Source: Zopfochytrium polystomum (lineage: Eukaryota > Chytridiomycota > Chytridiomycetes > Chytridiales > Chytridiaceae). From it: a DNA stretch of 64,000 nucleotides. Below, one piece after another: positions 54,419 to 64,000 of this stretch. Position numbers and translations under genes: made by a program. The notes beneath the pieces were generated by a model, which saw nothing but the letters and a program-made list of their open reading frames with translations, was not told the origin of the DNA and ran no database searches. The stretch spans positions 186,001 to 250,000 of the forward strand of contig JAIVFJ010000083.1 of assembly GCA_025765615.1 (NCBI GenBank), read 5' to 3'. Numbering within the stretch: the first letter of the stretch is position 1; every line of letters starts with the position of its first letter.

Positions 54419-54841
54419 CCTCTCTCTCCCCCTCGGTCGGTCATCGCTTTTTGTCTCACGTCATCCCTTCTTTGGTTTCCCGTTGAAGACGAGACAGACA
54501 AGACCACAACTGCGACGGCATCGGCGGCGGCGGCGGCGTCCCCCGGACCCTTCTCCTCCCACTCCTGTATCCACTCCTGTATCGCCCCACCACCCCGCCC
54601 TAAGCCTACCCGCCCCCCCTAAACCACCCCCTTCTCCCATCCTGCCAACGTCTTGCTAGTCTGGTGGCCTGGCTGCAAGGATCGCTGCCATCCTCTCCAG
54701 CCCCCCCTCTCTCCGTCTGCCTCGGTAGCGGGGTTTTGCTCCGTGGACCGTCCAGTGCTCGTTGCGTCATCGGTCCTTCCTGCATCGCGCACTGACGTGA
54801 GGCATCGGGGGGACCGCCAGCCAACGCCTCTCATCGTCTGA
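54023..54841. promoter_or_regulatory. Upstream region of the spastin-like gene
   Basis: Contains a CT microsatellite (54385-54416) and GC-rich DNA up to the start codon. All but the last 149 bp is duplicated in inverted orientation at the other end of the gene block. Confidence 0.45.
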
Positions 54842-57669
54842 ATGGGTGAGCATTCGCCTTTCCCCATCATCATCATTCTCTTCGTTTGCATTCGTGTCGC
54901 CCTCCCGCGCATTGATCCTTCTCCGATCTCGGTGGTTCTCTCGTTCGCTCTCACCCTAATTTTATCTGAATGCAGAGGCTGGCCTTCAGCAAGTGCAGCG
55001 GCAGATCTTGGATCTGATCGGCTCCAAACCTCTGCTGGACGAAAATCACACGTCCTTCAAACTTCCCGAGGAAGTTGCTGGAGACACCATTAAAGTCAAG
55101 GACTCGTCGCGACAGGCTGCGGATTTGCTGGTCGCCCAGATCCTCACTGCGCTATTGGGTCTTGCAGTATTGGTCCTTGCCGTGAGGTTGAATCCACTGC
55201 AATTCATTCAAAGAAATCGGCCTCGTGCTTCTGAAGAATATCCAACACCCACTCGAGAGGAGGCGCCTCTTCCTTCCCAGGAGCCCACCTCTGCTGAAGT
55301 GATACCCTCTTTGGAGACGGAAGAAATCGCGAGTTCACAGCCAAGAAGGAACAAGAAACTTCTGGACGTTTACGTAAGTTCAGAGCACCTCGCTGGTGTC
55401 AGAAACTACGCTGACATTGTGACCGTGAGCAGAGTGTTGGGGACGAATCGTACGAGGTGCCCACAACACAGAGACGATTACGGCGTCATCTATCTTCCCC
55501 TCTCCTCAAATCAAGCGACTCCCCGCAAAACGATTCGCCAGAGCCACCGGCGCCGCTCTCATACACTCTTCGACCGCGTCAGGAAGCCTCGCCGTTCAGG
55601 CCTCCATCACCTGCATCTTCCGAAACCTCCGACACCAACTCTGTTCATTCTTCCGGTTCTCGCCGACAGTCGTACCCTGAGCCTCAACCGAAGAGACCGC
55701 CCACCCCACAAACTCCTGTCCCTTCCACACCGCCCCGATCAGTCACGGCGTTGCGAACCAGGCGATCAGCCACTCCAGTTCAATCCCATCGGCGGGATAC
55801 CGACTTGACAAGCTTCTCTAAAAGCTCAGGTGCCCAGCAAATGGACGCATTCTTTTCCAAGATGTCGTCTTTCGTTTCGTCTTCCTCCGCACCGAACACG
55901 TCGTCGGCATCGAGCTCGTCCGGGCATCTCGACAGCGCTAGGTCCACATCATCCGCACAGCAATATCCCAGCCTTGCCGTGCGTCAGCACAAAATGCTCG
56001 CTGATCAAGCGTTCCGGACTATATCGGCCGGACTTGATAAGGAGCAAGGCGGCTCCGACATCGCCGGAGCACTAGAATTGTACAAAAGAGGCCTGCGGGA
56101 TCTTCGGTCGGCCCTGCGGATAGAGTTCAACTCCGAAGAAGAAAGGTTTTACAGTTTTTTTCCTGCTATTTGTGGCGGTCGACTGACTGGCTCTTGGAAA
56201 CCAGGCAGATGGCGGAGATTGACAATGCAAAGATGCGACAAAATCTGACCTATCTGGAGGACCGGATTCGCGAGTTAACAGCCATCAGAGGTGCACCGGA
56301 AGAATCCTCGTTCTCACTTTGACTGACCCAAAAATTTTTTTAGAGAAACCCCGTCCCTCTCCTGCGATGCGGGCAGCAGCGGCTGCATCGAAGCAACCTC
56401 CTGCCCTCTCAAGACCGAGGTCTATGCCACGAATGGATGCAAAAGAGAAGCCGAAGTCGACGAAGCAGCAGTCATCAATTGCTGGTTTGGACAACGCGAT
56501 GGCGAATCGCATTTTGAATGAAGTCGTTGTCAACGGTCCATCCATATCTTGGGATGATATCGGTGAGCTATCTTTTTTCCGAGGTTTCTGGCTAGATACT
56601 CATCTGTGGGTGTTCGTTTAGTGGGTTTGGACGCGGCAAAGCAAGCACTGCGGGAAATCGTTGTGTTGCCGTCGCTTCGACCTGAGCTATTCACGGGACT
56701 CCGTGCACCAGCAAGAGGTGTCCTTTTGTTTGGGCCACCGGGGACCGGCAAGACGATGCTTGCGAAAGCTGTTGCACATGAATCAAAGGCCACATTTTTT
56801 TCGATAAGCGCGTCATCTTTGACTTCAAAGTACGTTGGTGAGGGCGAAAAGATGGTTCGGACACTGTTCGCCTTGGCAAGACGACTACAGCCATCTGTTA
56901 TTTTTATCGGTAGGGCTTTGACCGCCACTTGAATTCTTGGATTGTAATTTAACTTTATTGCGCTATGTCAACATTCACCAGACGAAATCGACTCAATTCT
57001 TACCGAACGGAGCGAGTCAGAGCACGAAGCTTCTCGTCGCTTAAAGACTGAGTTTCTGCTTCAGTTCGATGGGGTTACCTCTTCGTCCGAAGATCGACTT
57101 TTGGTTATGGGTGCTACAAACCGACCTCAGGAATTGGTACGGATTTGGAGATCGTTGTTTGTCTTGAGTCGTTTGTTTGTCTGAAACGTTTTTATTCCTC
57201 GCATTTCTTTAGGACGAAGCAGCCTTGCGGCGTTTAGTAAAAAGGATATTCATCCCACTTCCGGAACCGAATACTCGAGCCGCATTGATAAAGCAACTGT
57301 TGAGAGGACACAAGCATTCTCTCAGTGCAAGTGACATTTCAAGAGTTACAAAGGCTTGTGAAGGGTACTCTGGAAGTGACATTGCTGCATTAGGTAAATT
57401 CTGAAATTTCCCGCGATTCTCCATGTTCAATACTGACCGCCATTTTTCGGTCCTCTTGATGCATCCATCTTGATGCAGCACGGGAAGCATCGCTTGGGCC
57501 GATCCGATCGCTGGGGGACCGACTTCTTACCACTCCAGCCGACCAAATCCGTCCTATATCTGCGGACGACTTTCTCCGAGCCGCCACGACGATCCGCCCT
57601 TCGGTGTCGCCTGCTTCTCTGCAGGTATACGAGCAGTGGAACTCTGAGTACGGAACCGCCGGATCGTAA
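54842..57669 (+). CDS. Spastin-like microtubule-severing AAA ATPase
   Basis: Nine coding exons: 54842-54845 (ATG plus one base), 54976-55373, 55433-56145, 56205-56290, 56344-56562, 56622-56909, 56982-57136, 57213-57393 and 57479-57669; phases all agree, 744 residues. Near residue 62 a hydrophobic segment ([16 protein letters not shown]) could insert in membrane as in spastin. A Ser/Pro-rich linker and a MIT-type helical domain ([35 protein letters not shown]) follow. The AAA module has [15 protein letters not shown], Walker A GPPGTGKT, pore loop [10 protein letters not shown], Walker B FIDEIDSI, sensor ATNRP and [13 protein letters not shown]. The C-terminus ends [14 protein letters not shown], like the VPS4-type C-terminal helix. 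Spastins sever microtubules and act with ESCRT-III in membrane scission. Fidgetin or katanin is less likely because of the MIT and membrane segments. Confidence 0.9.
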
Positions 57670-58439
57670 GGGCGGGGTCCCTTCCCGGGTTTCACTTTGA
57701 TGGATGAAACGCAAACAAGAAAATAAGAAAAAAAGAAGAATAATGCCTCCATTGGTTTAACCTCCCCTATTTCCGCTGTCACCACTTGACCTTCTTCTCA
57801 GCCCTAGTGCTAACCCACTTCTCTCGTATTATTAGTCGATTTGCCTCAGTGGCGCCGACGCAGTCACCCATCGTTCATCATTTTGCTTTTTGGCGTTTGC
57901 ACACTTTTTTCTTGACACTTGTCGGCGTTTCCCACCAAGCACCCCGCCCTCCTCTTCCCTTAACTCTCTGTTATTCTCCCTTCGCTCTCTCTCTTCTCTC
58001 TCTCTCTCTTTCTGCCGTTCGTTCTTCGCTATTGTTTTTAAGCTTCCTCAATACAATTTGGGTTCCTCTGATCGGCTGTCGAGTTTGCCGTACCCGGGTG
58101 GGACCTAATGTCTCTCCCGCATAATCGTGCGCCGTGGCATCGCCACAAACGATCCGAGGTGGAAAAACGAGCGTGGTAAAGACACCGACCGAACCAAGTG
58201 TTTTCCTGAATCATCACGTTTTCGCACCAAATCACACAACATCCAGCATTAAATAGAGGGCCGTTTCCCCCCTCACCACAGCAGCTTTCAGCACGATCAA
58301 CGACGAGCTAAATACTCTATTATTCCTGTTCGAAGGACATTGCAGCGAGCGCCGCACTTCCCCAGCAAACAAGAAAGAAGATAAGGAAGCCTTCCCCCGC
58401 ACACGCCAAAGCGAAACCCAAAAAAAAAAAAAACAACCT
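57670..58439. promoter_or_regulatory. Intergenic region between spastin-like and RNA-ligase genes
   Basis: Pyrimidine-rich, with TCTCTC tracts (57985-58010) and a poly(A) run just before the next start (58419-58433). No gene seen. Confidence 0.45.
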
Positions 58440-59964
58440 ATGCCCCCCGTCGAACCTACTACGCCTCTGCCGTCGGCCTCCTCCGGCGCCGCCGCCGCCA
58501 GAGCCTCCGCAACCACCACGGACCCCGAGGCGCTGCCCCTGCACGAAGCGTCCCGCAAGCTGGCCTCGATCCAGCGGATCGCGGCGGTCGCGCGGCACCC
58601 GGACGCCGACCGGCTCGAGATCGCGACGGTACAAGGGTGGCAGTGCGTGATCGGCGCCGGTGAGTTCGCCTTGGGCGAGCTGGTCGTCTTCCTCGAGGTC
58701 GACGCGCAGGTGCCGACGGGCACGCCGTGGGCCGCGAACAGCGCCGGGCGCACAAAGTGGCGCGTGCGGACCCTCAAGCTGCGCGGCGTGGTCAGCCAGG
58801 GGCTCTGCGTGCCGCTGGCGACGCTCAACGCGCCCGTGCTCGTTGACGACGGCAGCGGGAAGACGGTGGAGCGGCCGCAGGAGGACGAGTGGGATCTCGC
58901 GGCGCTGCGGGAGGGGATGGACATGACGGGGCGGCTTGGGGTGACGAAGTGGGTTGCGCCGGAGGAGGAGGATGGGGATGGGGACGAGGTCGTGAGGGGC
59001 CAGCAGGTGCGGCGGGTGCGGACGGGGCCGGGGTTCCCCGAGGACGTGGTCGGGCTGCGCAAGACGGACGAGCTGCGCGTGCAGAGCGAGCCGACGCTGG
59101 TGAAGGAGCTGGCGGGGAGGCCGTGGGTCGCGACGCTCAAGGTGGACGGCATGAGCGCCACGTTCTTGGTGCATCCGGGCACGGGCAAGTTCATGGCGTG
59201 CTCGCGGAACATTGCGGTGGCCGGACCTACCGCCGCTGCCGCCGCCGCCCCCGCCACCGTGACGGCGGACGCCGGTGCTGCTGCTGCTGCTGCTGCTGCT
59301 GCGGGAAATGATGCGGCGGATGCGGGTTCTGCTGCTGCCGGAGACGAGACGGCAGACGCCGCCGCCACCGCTGCCGCCGCCGCCGCCGCGACGGTGCTGG
59401 AGGACACCGTGGAGCGGTCCAGGGACCTCGAGTTCATCCGCAAGCAGCAGTTTGTCTGGAGGGCGGTGTACACGTACCGGATCATGCACAAGCTGACGAA
59501 CCTGGGAGGCGGACGATACGCGGTGCAGGGCGAGGTGTATGGGCCGTCGATTCAAAAGAACCGGCTTGCGGTCCCGCAGAACCAGATTCGCTTCGCCGGT
59601 AAAGAGACGTTTTCGCGCTGTTTTGCTGCTTGAGTTGGGCGGCTTCAATGTTTATTGACTCCGAAACACACACACACACACACACAAACATACAGTCTTC
59701 AGCGTGTTCGACCTGCACAAGTCGACGTACTTGCGACACCACGAGGTGGCGTCGGTGCTGAAGACGCTGCAGCTGCCGATGGTAGACGTTGTGGCCAGCG
59801 GGGACAGCTTCGACCACTCGATTCCGTCCCTGCTGCAGCTCGCCCAAGGCAACTACCCCAACACCAAGTACCCGAGGGAAGGCATCGTGATCAGGAGCAC
59901 CGACGACGGGCCGCATGTTTCGTTCAAGGTTATTAACAACGACTTTTTGTTGAAGGAGAAGTAA
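58440..59964 (+). CDS. RNA ligase of the DRB0094 / Rnl5 family
   Basis: Exons 58440-59598 and 59696-59964 (intron 97 nt, matching phase) give 475 residues. The N-terminal ~40-190 resembles the OB-like domain of this family (IQRIAAVARHPDADRLEIAT, GELVVFLEVDAQVP, LRGVVSQGLCVPL). The nucleotidyltransferase follows: motif I KVDGMSAT, with Lys the likely AMP acceptor; motif III-like VQGEVYGP; motif IV EGIVIRS; motif V SFKVINNDFLLKE. These enzymes seal RNA 3'-OH/5'-phosphate ends, in the known example next to DNA in nicked duplexes. A ~75-residue Ala/Asp-rich insertion, partly GCT/GCC repeats, sits between motif I and motif III. The reading frame begins 15 residues after an A run; no targeting signal is seen. 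Confidence 0.88.
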
Positions 59965-60117
59965 GGAAGGGGCGGTGGTTGGGGGATGATCATATAGCCA
60001 AGTTCAATATATGTACAAAGAATACTCTCCACAACTGCATCGAAGCGCTAGAACACTTTTTTTTTATTTTTTGTCCCACTTTTGTTTCGGACGCACGCGT
60101 GGCGGGATCACAGCGAG

Positions 60118-60421
60118 ATGCCCGGCTGGGGCGCGGACCGGAGCGAGATCGAAGCGCACATCGACCTGACGGTCCTCGGTGCGATAATCGTACTCGACGA
60201 CGACGAACACGATTGGCGCTTGCATGCATCCGACTGCAGCACCACAGCCGCCGCCAACGGAGCCGCCGCCGCCGATGACCAACGATCGCAGTCGGCGGCG
60301 TCCTTCGATGCGATGGACGGGTCGCGGCATCCGTTCGCGCAGGAGCTGGTCGCAGAGTACCTGAGGCAGGCGGACGCTGTGCTGGCGGACATCCGCCTGA
60401 GTCTGTGAGGAGCCCTTCCTT

Positions 60422-60454
<33 letters not shown>

Positions 60455-60726
60455 TCAATAATCGTCGCCTCAACTCACCCAAAGAATAAACCACCCTCAG
60501 CGCATCCGGCGACCGCACGGTCGTCTCAGACCGTGCGCACCTGCTGAAGGGATCTGCGGCGTCGCTGGGGCTGCGGCAGGTGCGGGCGGCGTGCGAGCGG
60601 CTGCAGCAGAGCGTCGAGGTCGACATCGTCGACGGCGGTGCGGACCCAGCGGCGGCGGCGGAGGCCGAGCTCGAGACGTGCGCGGCGGTTGTGGCCGGCC
60701 ACCTGCGGCGGTTCTTTGGGCTTTGA
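60118..60726 (+). CDS. YPD1-like histidine phosphotransfer (HPt) protein
   Basis: Exons 60118-60404 and 60501-60726 give 170 residues in matching phase. HPt proteins relay phosphate from hybrid histidine kinases to response regulators such as Ssk1 and Skn7 in fungal osmotic and oxidative signalling. The first helix region (DLTVLGAIIVLDDDEHD) matches the YPD1 start, and QELVAEYLRQADAVLADI is the next helix. The phospho-acceptor motif AHLLKGSAASLGL has the active His. CERLQ, then VVAGHLRRFF complete the four-helix bundle. An Ala/Asp/Ser-rich loop of ~40 residues (residues 40-75) lies between helix 1 and helix 2. It starts 153 bp after the ligase stop. The intron holds a run of about 30 T. Confidence 0.88.
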
Positions 60727-60828
60727 GTTGGGTCGACGACTGCTTCCGACCCGCCGTCGCCGCCGCGTGGCTTAACCTGTTCCCCGCGCGCTTCGCTTTT
60801 CTTGGTTCGCGGAAGGAAGGGGGATGTA

Positions 60829-61767
60829 CAGTGGGGTGACAAATGTTTTGTGCAATCCCCGAAGTTTGAGCTTGCCTGATCATTTCCATCAACCCAAAGT
60901 CTGTCCTTCCTGAACAGTTTGGGACGAAATTTTGTACACGTGTTGCTTGTAAGTAGAGCAATGTGCTGCTACAAGCTGGTTGTCATTTTTGACGTCTGGG
61001 TCACTTCAATTTTCTGGTTCGGACATAAAACTGTGCAAATCTAAAGAAATAATTACAATACTGATCTCTTTAGCAACCAAACACTGCAAGGGCGCCGCAA
61101 TAGCTTCAAGTTGTGAAGAGTTGGTGAAAGAATATATTCAACATTATCAATTTTGCAGGAAAATTTTTTGGAGCGATCCGCTGTGCTCAAAGGGACTGCA
61201 AACCACGATGTTTTAAAGTGGATGAAAATCAGTTATCCCAAATCACATTACCTCAGACTGAGTAGTATCAGTTTTTTTAGCTCAGGAGAATATTCCTTAT
61301 CTGGAAAGTGTCTTGTAAACGCTCTAATTGATGTTGATGAAGTAAAACAATGCAGATTTTTACAAACGTGATTTAAGTGTTTTAGCCCAATTTAACCCGG
61401 TTTAAGCGCCACTTACACTTGCAAGAGTGTATTTGGCCATCTGATTGAATTGCAGAAAACAATAACCAGCCAATTTACTGCACAAACCGCTCACTGCAGC
61501 GGTGTTCAAGCAATTGACTTCACGTCTGTGAAAGTGTTGTAAAGTTTTCCCCCCATTTCTCATTTTTTGACAAAAACAAAGTATATTTAATGCCCCAGCA
61601 ATATCCAGTGACCAGATTAATGCAGCATTGTCCTCTGCTGATTATCACTGTGTGTACGAAGTTTCATAACGTTTCAGTGAAAATTGGCGAGTTGTTCTAT
61701 TTGGATATGCCCACCAGCACTTCAACTTAACTTGGAGGTTTCTGCGAAAACATTTCTCACCCCATTG
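60829..61767. mobile_element. Mariner-like element with imperfect terminal inverted repeats, decayed
   Basis: About 939 bp flanked by TA. The left end is CAGTGGGGTGACAAATGTTTT; the right end, reversed, is CAATGGGGTGAGAAATGTTTT. Short frames inside (for example 61153-61371) show no recognisable DDE motif. It is AT-rich against GC-rich neighbours. Confidence 0.6.
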
Positions 61768-62116
61768 TACATGACAAATGTTTTGATGGAATTGGCAAAA
61801 ATTATGGTGCACTGCTGTCACCGACGTTGCAAAACTTGGCAAATTTTTGACGGATCAAAATGAATTTCGCACATGCGTGGTGGATTGGTTGCGCAACATG
61901 TACAAAGCTGGCACGCATGGGATAGCTGGTCATTTTGTAATTATATTTTAGGCACAGACCTCCGAAAGAAGAAAACTTACTCCCCTGATAAACAATGAAT
62001 AAATACATTCAATACAGCTGCGATAGGTTGAGCTCGCAGAGAATTGCTGAGAGATTGTATGTAGCTTGAAGAAACATTCGGATAAAATTTGTGAGGCTAA
62101 TGATCATACTATGAGG
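61768..62116. other. AT-rich, no gene seen
   Basis: Non-coding stretch between the mariner-like element and an LTR fragment. Confidence 0.45.
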
Positions 62117-62172
62117 ACTGACAAGGCAGACAAGGAGCCGGGAGGAGTGACGATTGTATTGTAAACAATAAT
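62117..62172 (-). mobile_element. LTR fragment at the inverted-repeat junction
   Basis: Matches part of the chromovirus LTR (GACAAGGCAGACAAGGAGCC, then GATTGTATTG and AACAATAAT), with several changes. It ends exactly where the right inverted-repeat arm begins. Confidence 0.75.
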
Positions 62173-62447
62173 GGATTGCAGCGATCCTTGCAGCCAGGCC
62201 ACCAGACTAGCAAGACGTTGACAGGATGGGAGAAGGGGGTGGTTTAGGGGGGGCGGGTAGGCTTAGGGCGGGGTGGTGGGGCGATACAGGAGTGGATACA
62301 GGAGTGGGAGGAGAAGGGTCCGGGGGACGCCGCCGCCGCCGCCGATGCCGTCGCAGTTGTGGTCTTGTCTGTCTCGTCTTCAACGGGAAACCAAAGAAGG
62401 GATGACGTGAGACAAAAAGCGATGACCGACCGAGGGGGAGAGAGAGG

Positions 62448-62484
<37 letters not shown>

Positions 62485-64000
62485 TGTGGCGATCGACAGA
62501 CCAGTGGCAGCACGCAGCGTGGTCCAAGGCCTGTGACATGCCATACTGGTTTCCCCCTACTCCATGTAGACTACTTCCTTGTGGGTAATAAAGACCCTCC
62601 TTCCAGGTACGACATTTGTATTCATTATGATATTGTGCGTTTCACTGAAAATTGGAGGGCATTGACAGACATTCTGTCCACAGGCTTTTCAGCAACACCA
62701 TAATTATTTTGGCAAAAGAACTTGTCAGGGGAAATGGGCAGGCCCTGACAGGCAGGGGTGGTCTGTCTGCCTGCTCCCTCAGGGAAATCTGTTGGGGAGA
62801 ATTTGAGCGACAAAATCCAATTTGGGACGGCGTGCGCAATATACCTTGTGGAACCTTCTGGAACCTTCTTTGCTTTCCTGACTTGTCTTGTTGTTGTCAT
62901 TGGTATCATTGGTATCATTGTATTACTAATCGCTCTTTCTGGAATTTTCTTTGAGTCTTGACAAGGAAGACTCTCAAAAGGTATAAAAGGGGGATGGGGG
63001 GACCTGTCCCATCCCTCAAGTGAATTATTGTCTCCAATACAATCATCACTCCTCTCAGTTCCTTGTCTATCTTGTCCTGTCCTGCCCTGATCCTGACAGA
63101 AGGGCTAGAGCCCAAATGGAAGTTCAAAAGGAAGGTAATCAAATATGCATTGTAATAGTAGTCAGAGTAGGCAAAGCCTGGGTCAGAGTTCCCAAAAGGG
63201 AAGGTTGGAGGAGCATCAAGGTTATAGTCAGAGGGGCAAAGGCCAGGTAAATGAATAAATTGTACTGAGTGAGGTTTCAAGGGATAGGAAGAGGCAAGTC
63301 GAGGGCTGTGAGAGCAGTGGCCTCACAGGGTCAAAGTCGCCAAGCTACAATAGTTGTAGAGAAGGTGCCGCAAGCAGTCAATAATTGATGGGATGGGAGA
63401 TAATTGCGATCTGGTTGGCGCAGTGATGGAGGGTGAGAGGTTGAGAGCAAAGGTTGTGATTGCGATTCAGCACAACAATTGCGACAGAAAACAGTGGTTG
63501 GCAAGACAATCTAGTTGCAATGGTAGGGGTGATGATCGTGATTCAGTGTGGCAATTGCAATCTGGTGGCAGCGACGAGCGGGCTGGAGTGGTAGTTGACT
63601 CTGGTTGTGTAGGTGAGGGTGGTGGTTGCGATTGCAACCTTTTTTGAGGGTGTTGATTGAGACTAACACAACAATTGCAATCTGGGTGGCGATGATCAGG
63701 ATCTGGCATGTTATGAATCACCCTCTGGAAACCTCTGGAACCTTCTAGAACATTCCTTCATGGAACCTTCTGGAACCTTCTGGAACCTTCTAGAACATTC
63801 CTTCATGGAACCTTGTGGAACCTTCTGGAACCTTCTTTGCTTTCCTGACTTGTCTTGTTGTCATTGGTATCATTGGTATCATTGTATTACTAATTGCTCT
63901 TTCTGGAACTTTCTTGGAGTCTTGACAAGGAACACTCTCAAAAGGTATAAAAGGGGGATGGGGGACCTGTCCCATCCCTCAAGTGAATTATTGTTTCCAA
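62173..64000. repeat. Right arm of the 1.8-kb inverted repeat
   Basis: Reverse complement of 52866-54693. It contains a copy of the spastin upstream region (62173-62843), the truncated LTR (62844-63098), the CAGATTGCAATC repeat (63099-63708) and an LTR from 63709. It runs off the window. Confidence 0.93.
63709..64000 (+). mobile_element. LTR of a further chromovirus copy, cut by window end
   Basis: Starts TGTTATGAATCACC, carries the full heat-shock array (63728-63832) and GGTATAAAAGGGGG. The preceding five bases TGGCA are the reverse complement of the TGCCA target duplication of retrotransposon 2. Whether a full element follows is not visible. Confidence 0.88.

Larger units (their letters stand above)
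52866..54693. repeat. Left arm of a 1.8-kb inverted repeat
   Basis: Every position x here pairs with 116866 minus x on the opposite strand in 62173-64000. I followed the match through LTR, repeat and single-copy sequence and found only isolated mismatches (for example CCTGCCAACG against CCTGTCAACG) and no gaps. The match stops at 54693, 149 bp before the spastin start codon. The outer limit is set only by the window end. Confidence 0.93.

Overview
This window looks like nuclear DNA of an early-diverging, probably zoosporic (chytrid-like) fungus. The genes are split by short GT-AG introns and include fungal-type adenylosuccinate lyase, protoporphyrinogen oxidase and a YPD1-type phosphotransfer protein. 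There is also a spastin-like severing ATPase, a chromodomain Ty3/gypsy retrotransposon and a TIR-NACHT-WD40 receptor. The chytrid placement is inference; no rRNA or other marker gene was found.

Layout. (1) 1-21.4 kb is a GC-rich gene block: a disordered RPxSA-motif protein (-), a triple-LIM protein (+), ADE13 (-), a fimbrin-type actin-binding domain fused to a giant Gln-rich coiled coil (+), HEM14 (-), a small mitochondrial-type protein (-), a small secreted protein (-) and an unrecognised multi-exon nuclear-type protein (+). (2) About 21.4-53.2 kb is an AT-richer accessory island. It holds two nearly identical ~5.3-kb Ty3/gypsy chromoviruses (22868-28169 and 47865-53157), a 1.5-kb internally deleted derivative (41834-43374), solo and broken LTRs, fold-back and mariner-like MITEs, decayed D5-type viral primase-helicase sequence, the TIR-NACHT-WD40 gene (30874-35884), a deaminase-like gene with a lysine-rich tail (44235-45942) and a small unknown gene. 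(3) 54.8-60.7 kb is a second GC-rich block: spastin-like ATPase, an Rnl5/DRB0094-type RNA ligase and a YPD1-like HPt protein, all on +. (4) This block sits between two arms (52866-54693 and 62173-64000) that are near-perfect inverted copies, each carrying LTR sequence.

How it fits together. The housekeeping blocks and the repeat-rich island behave like two compartments. The island concentrates mobile DNA, viral relics and genes of the kind used in conflict: an NLR with highly uniform WD repeats and a deaminase-fold protein with a predicted export signal. The retrotransposon LTRs carry long arrays of perfect heat-shock elements upstream of a TATA box, which suggests stress-driven transcription. 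Both full-length elements share the same reading-frame lesions although their LTRs are nearly identical, which suggests mobilisation in trans.

All exon models were built by eye from splice sites, frame continuity and protein logic; no alignment or database search was run.
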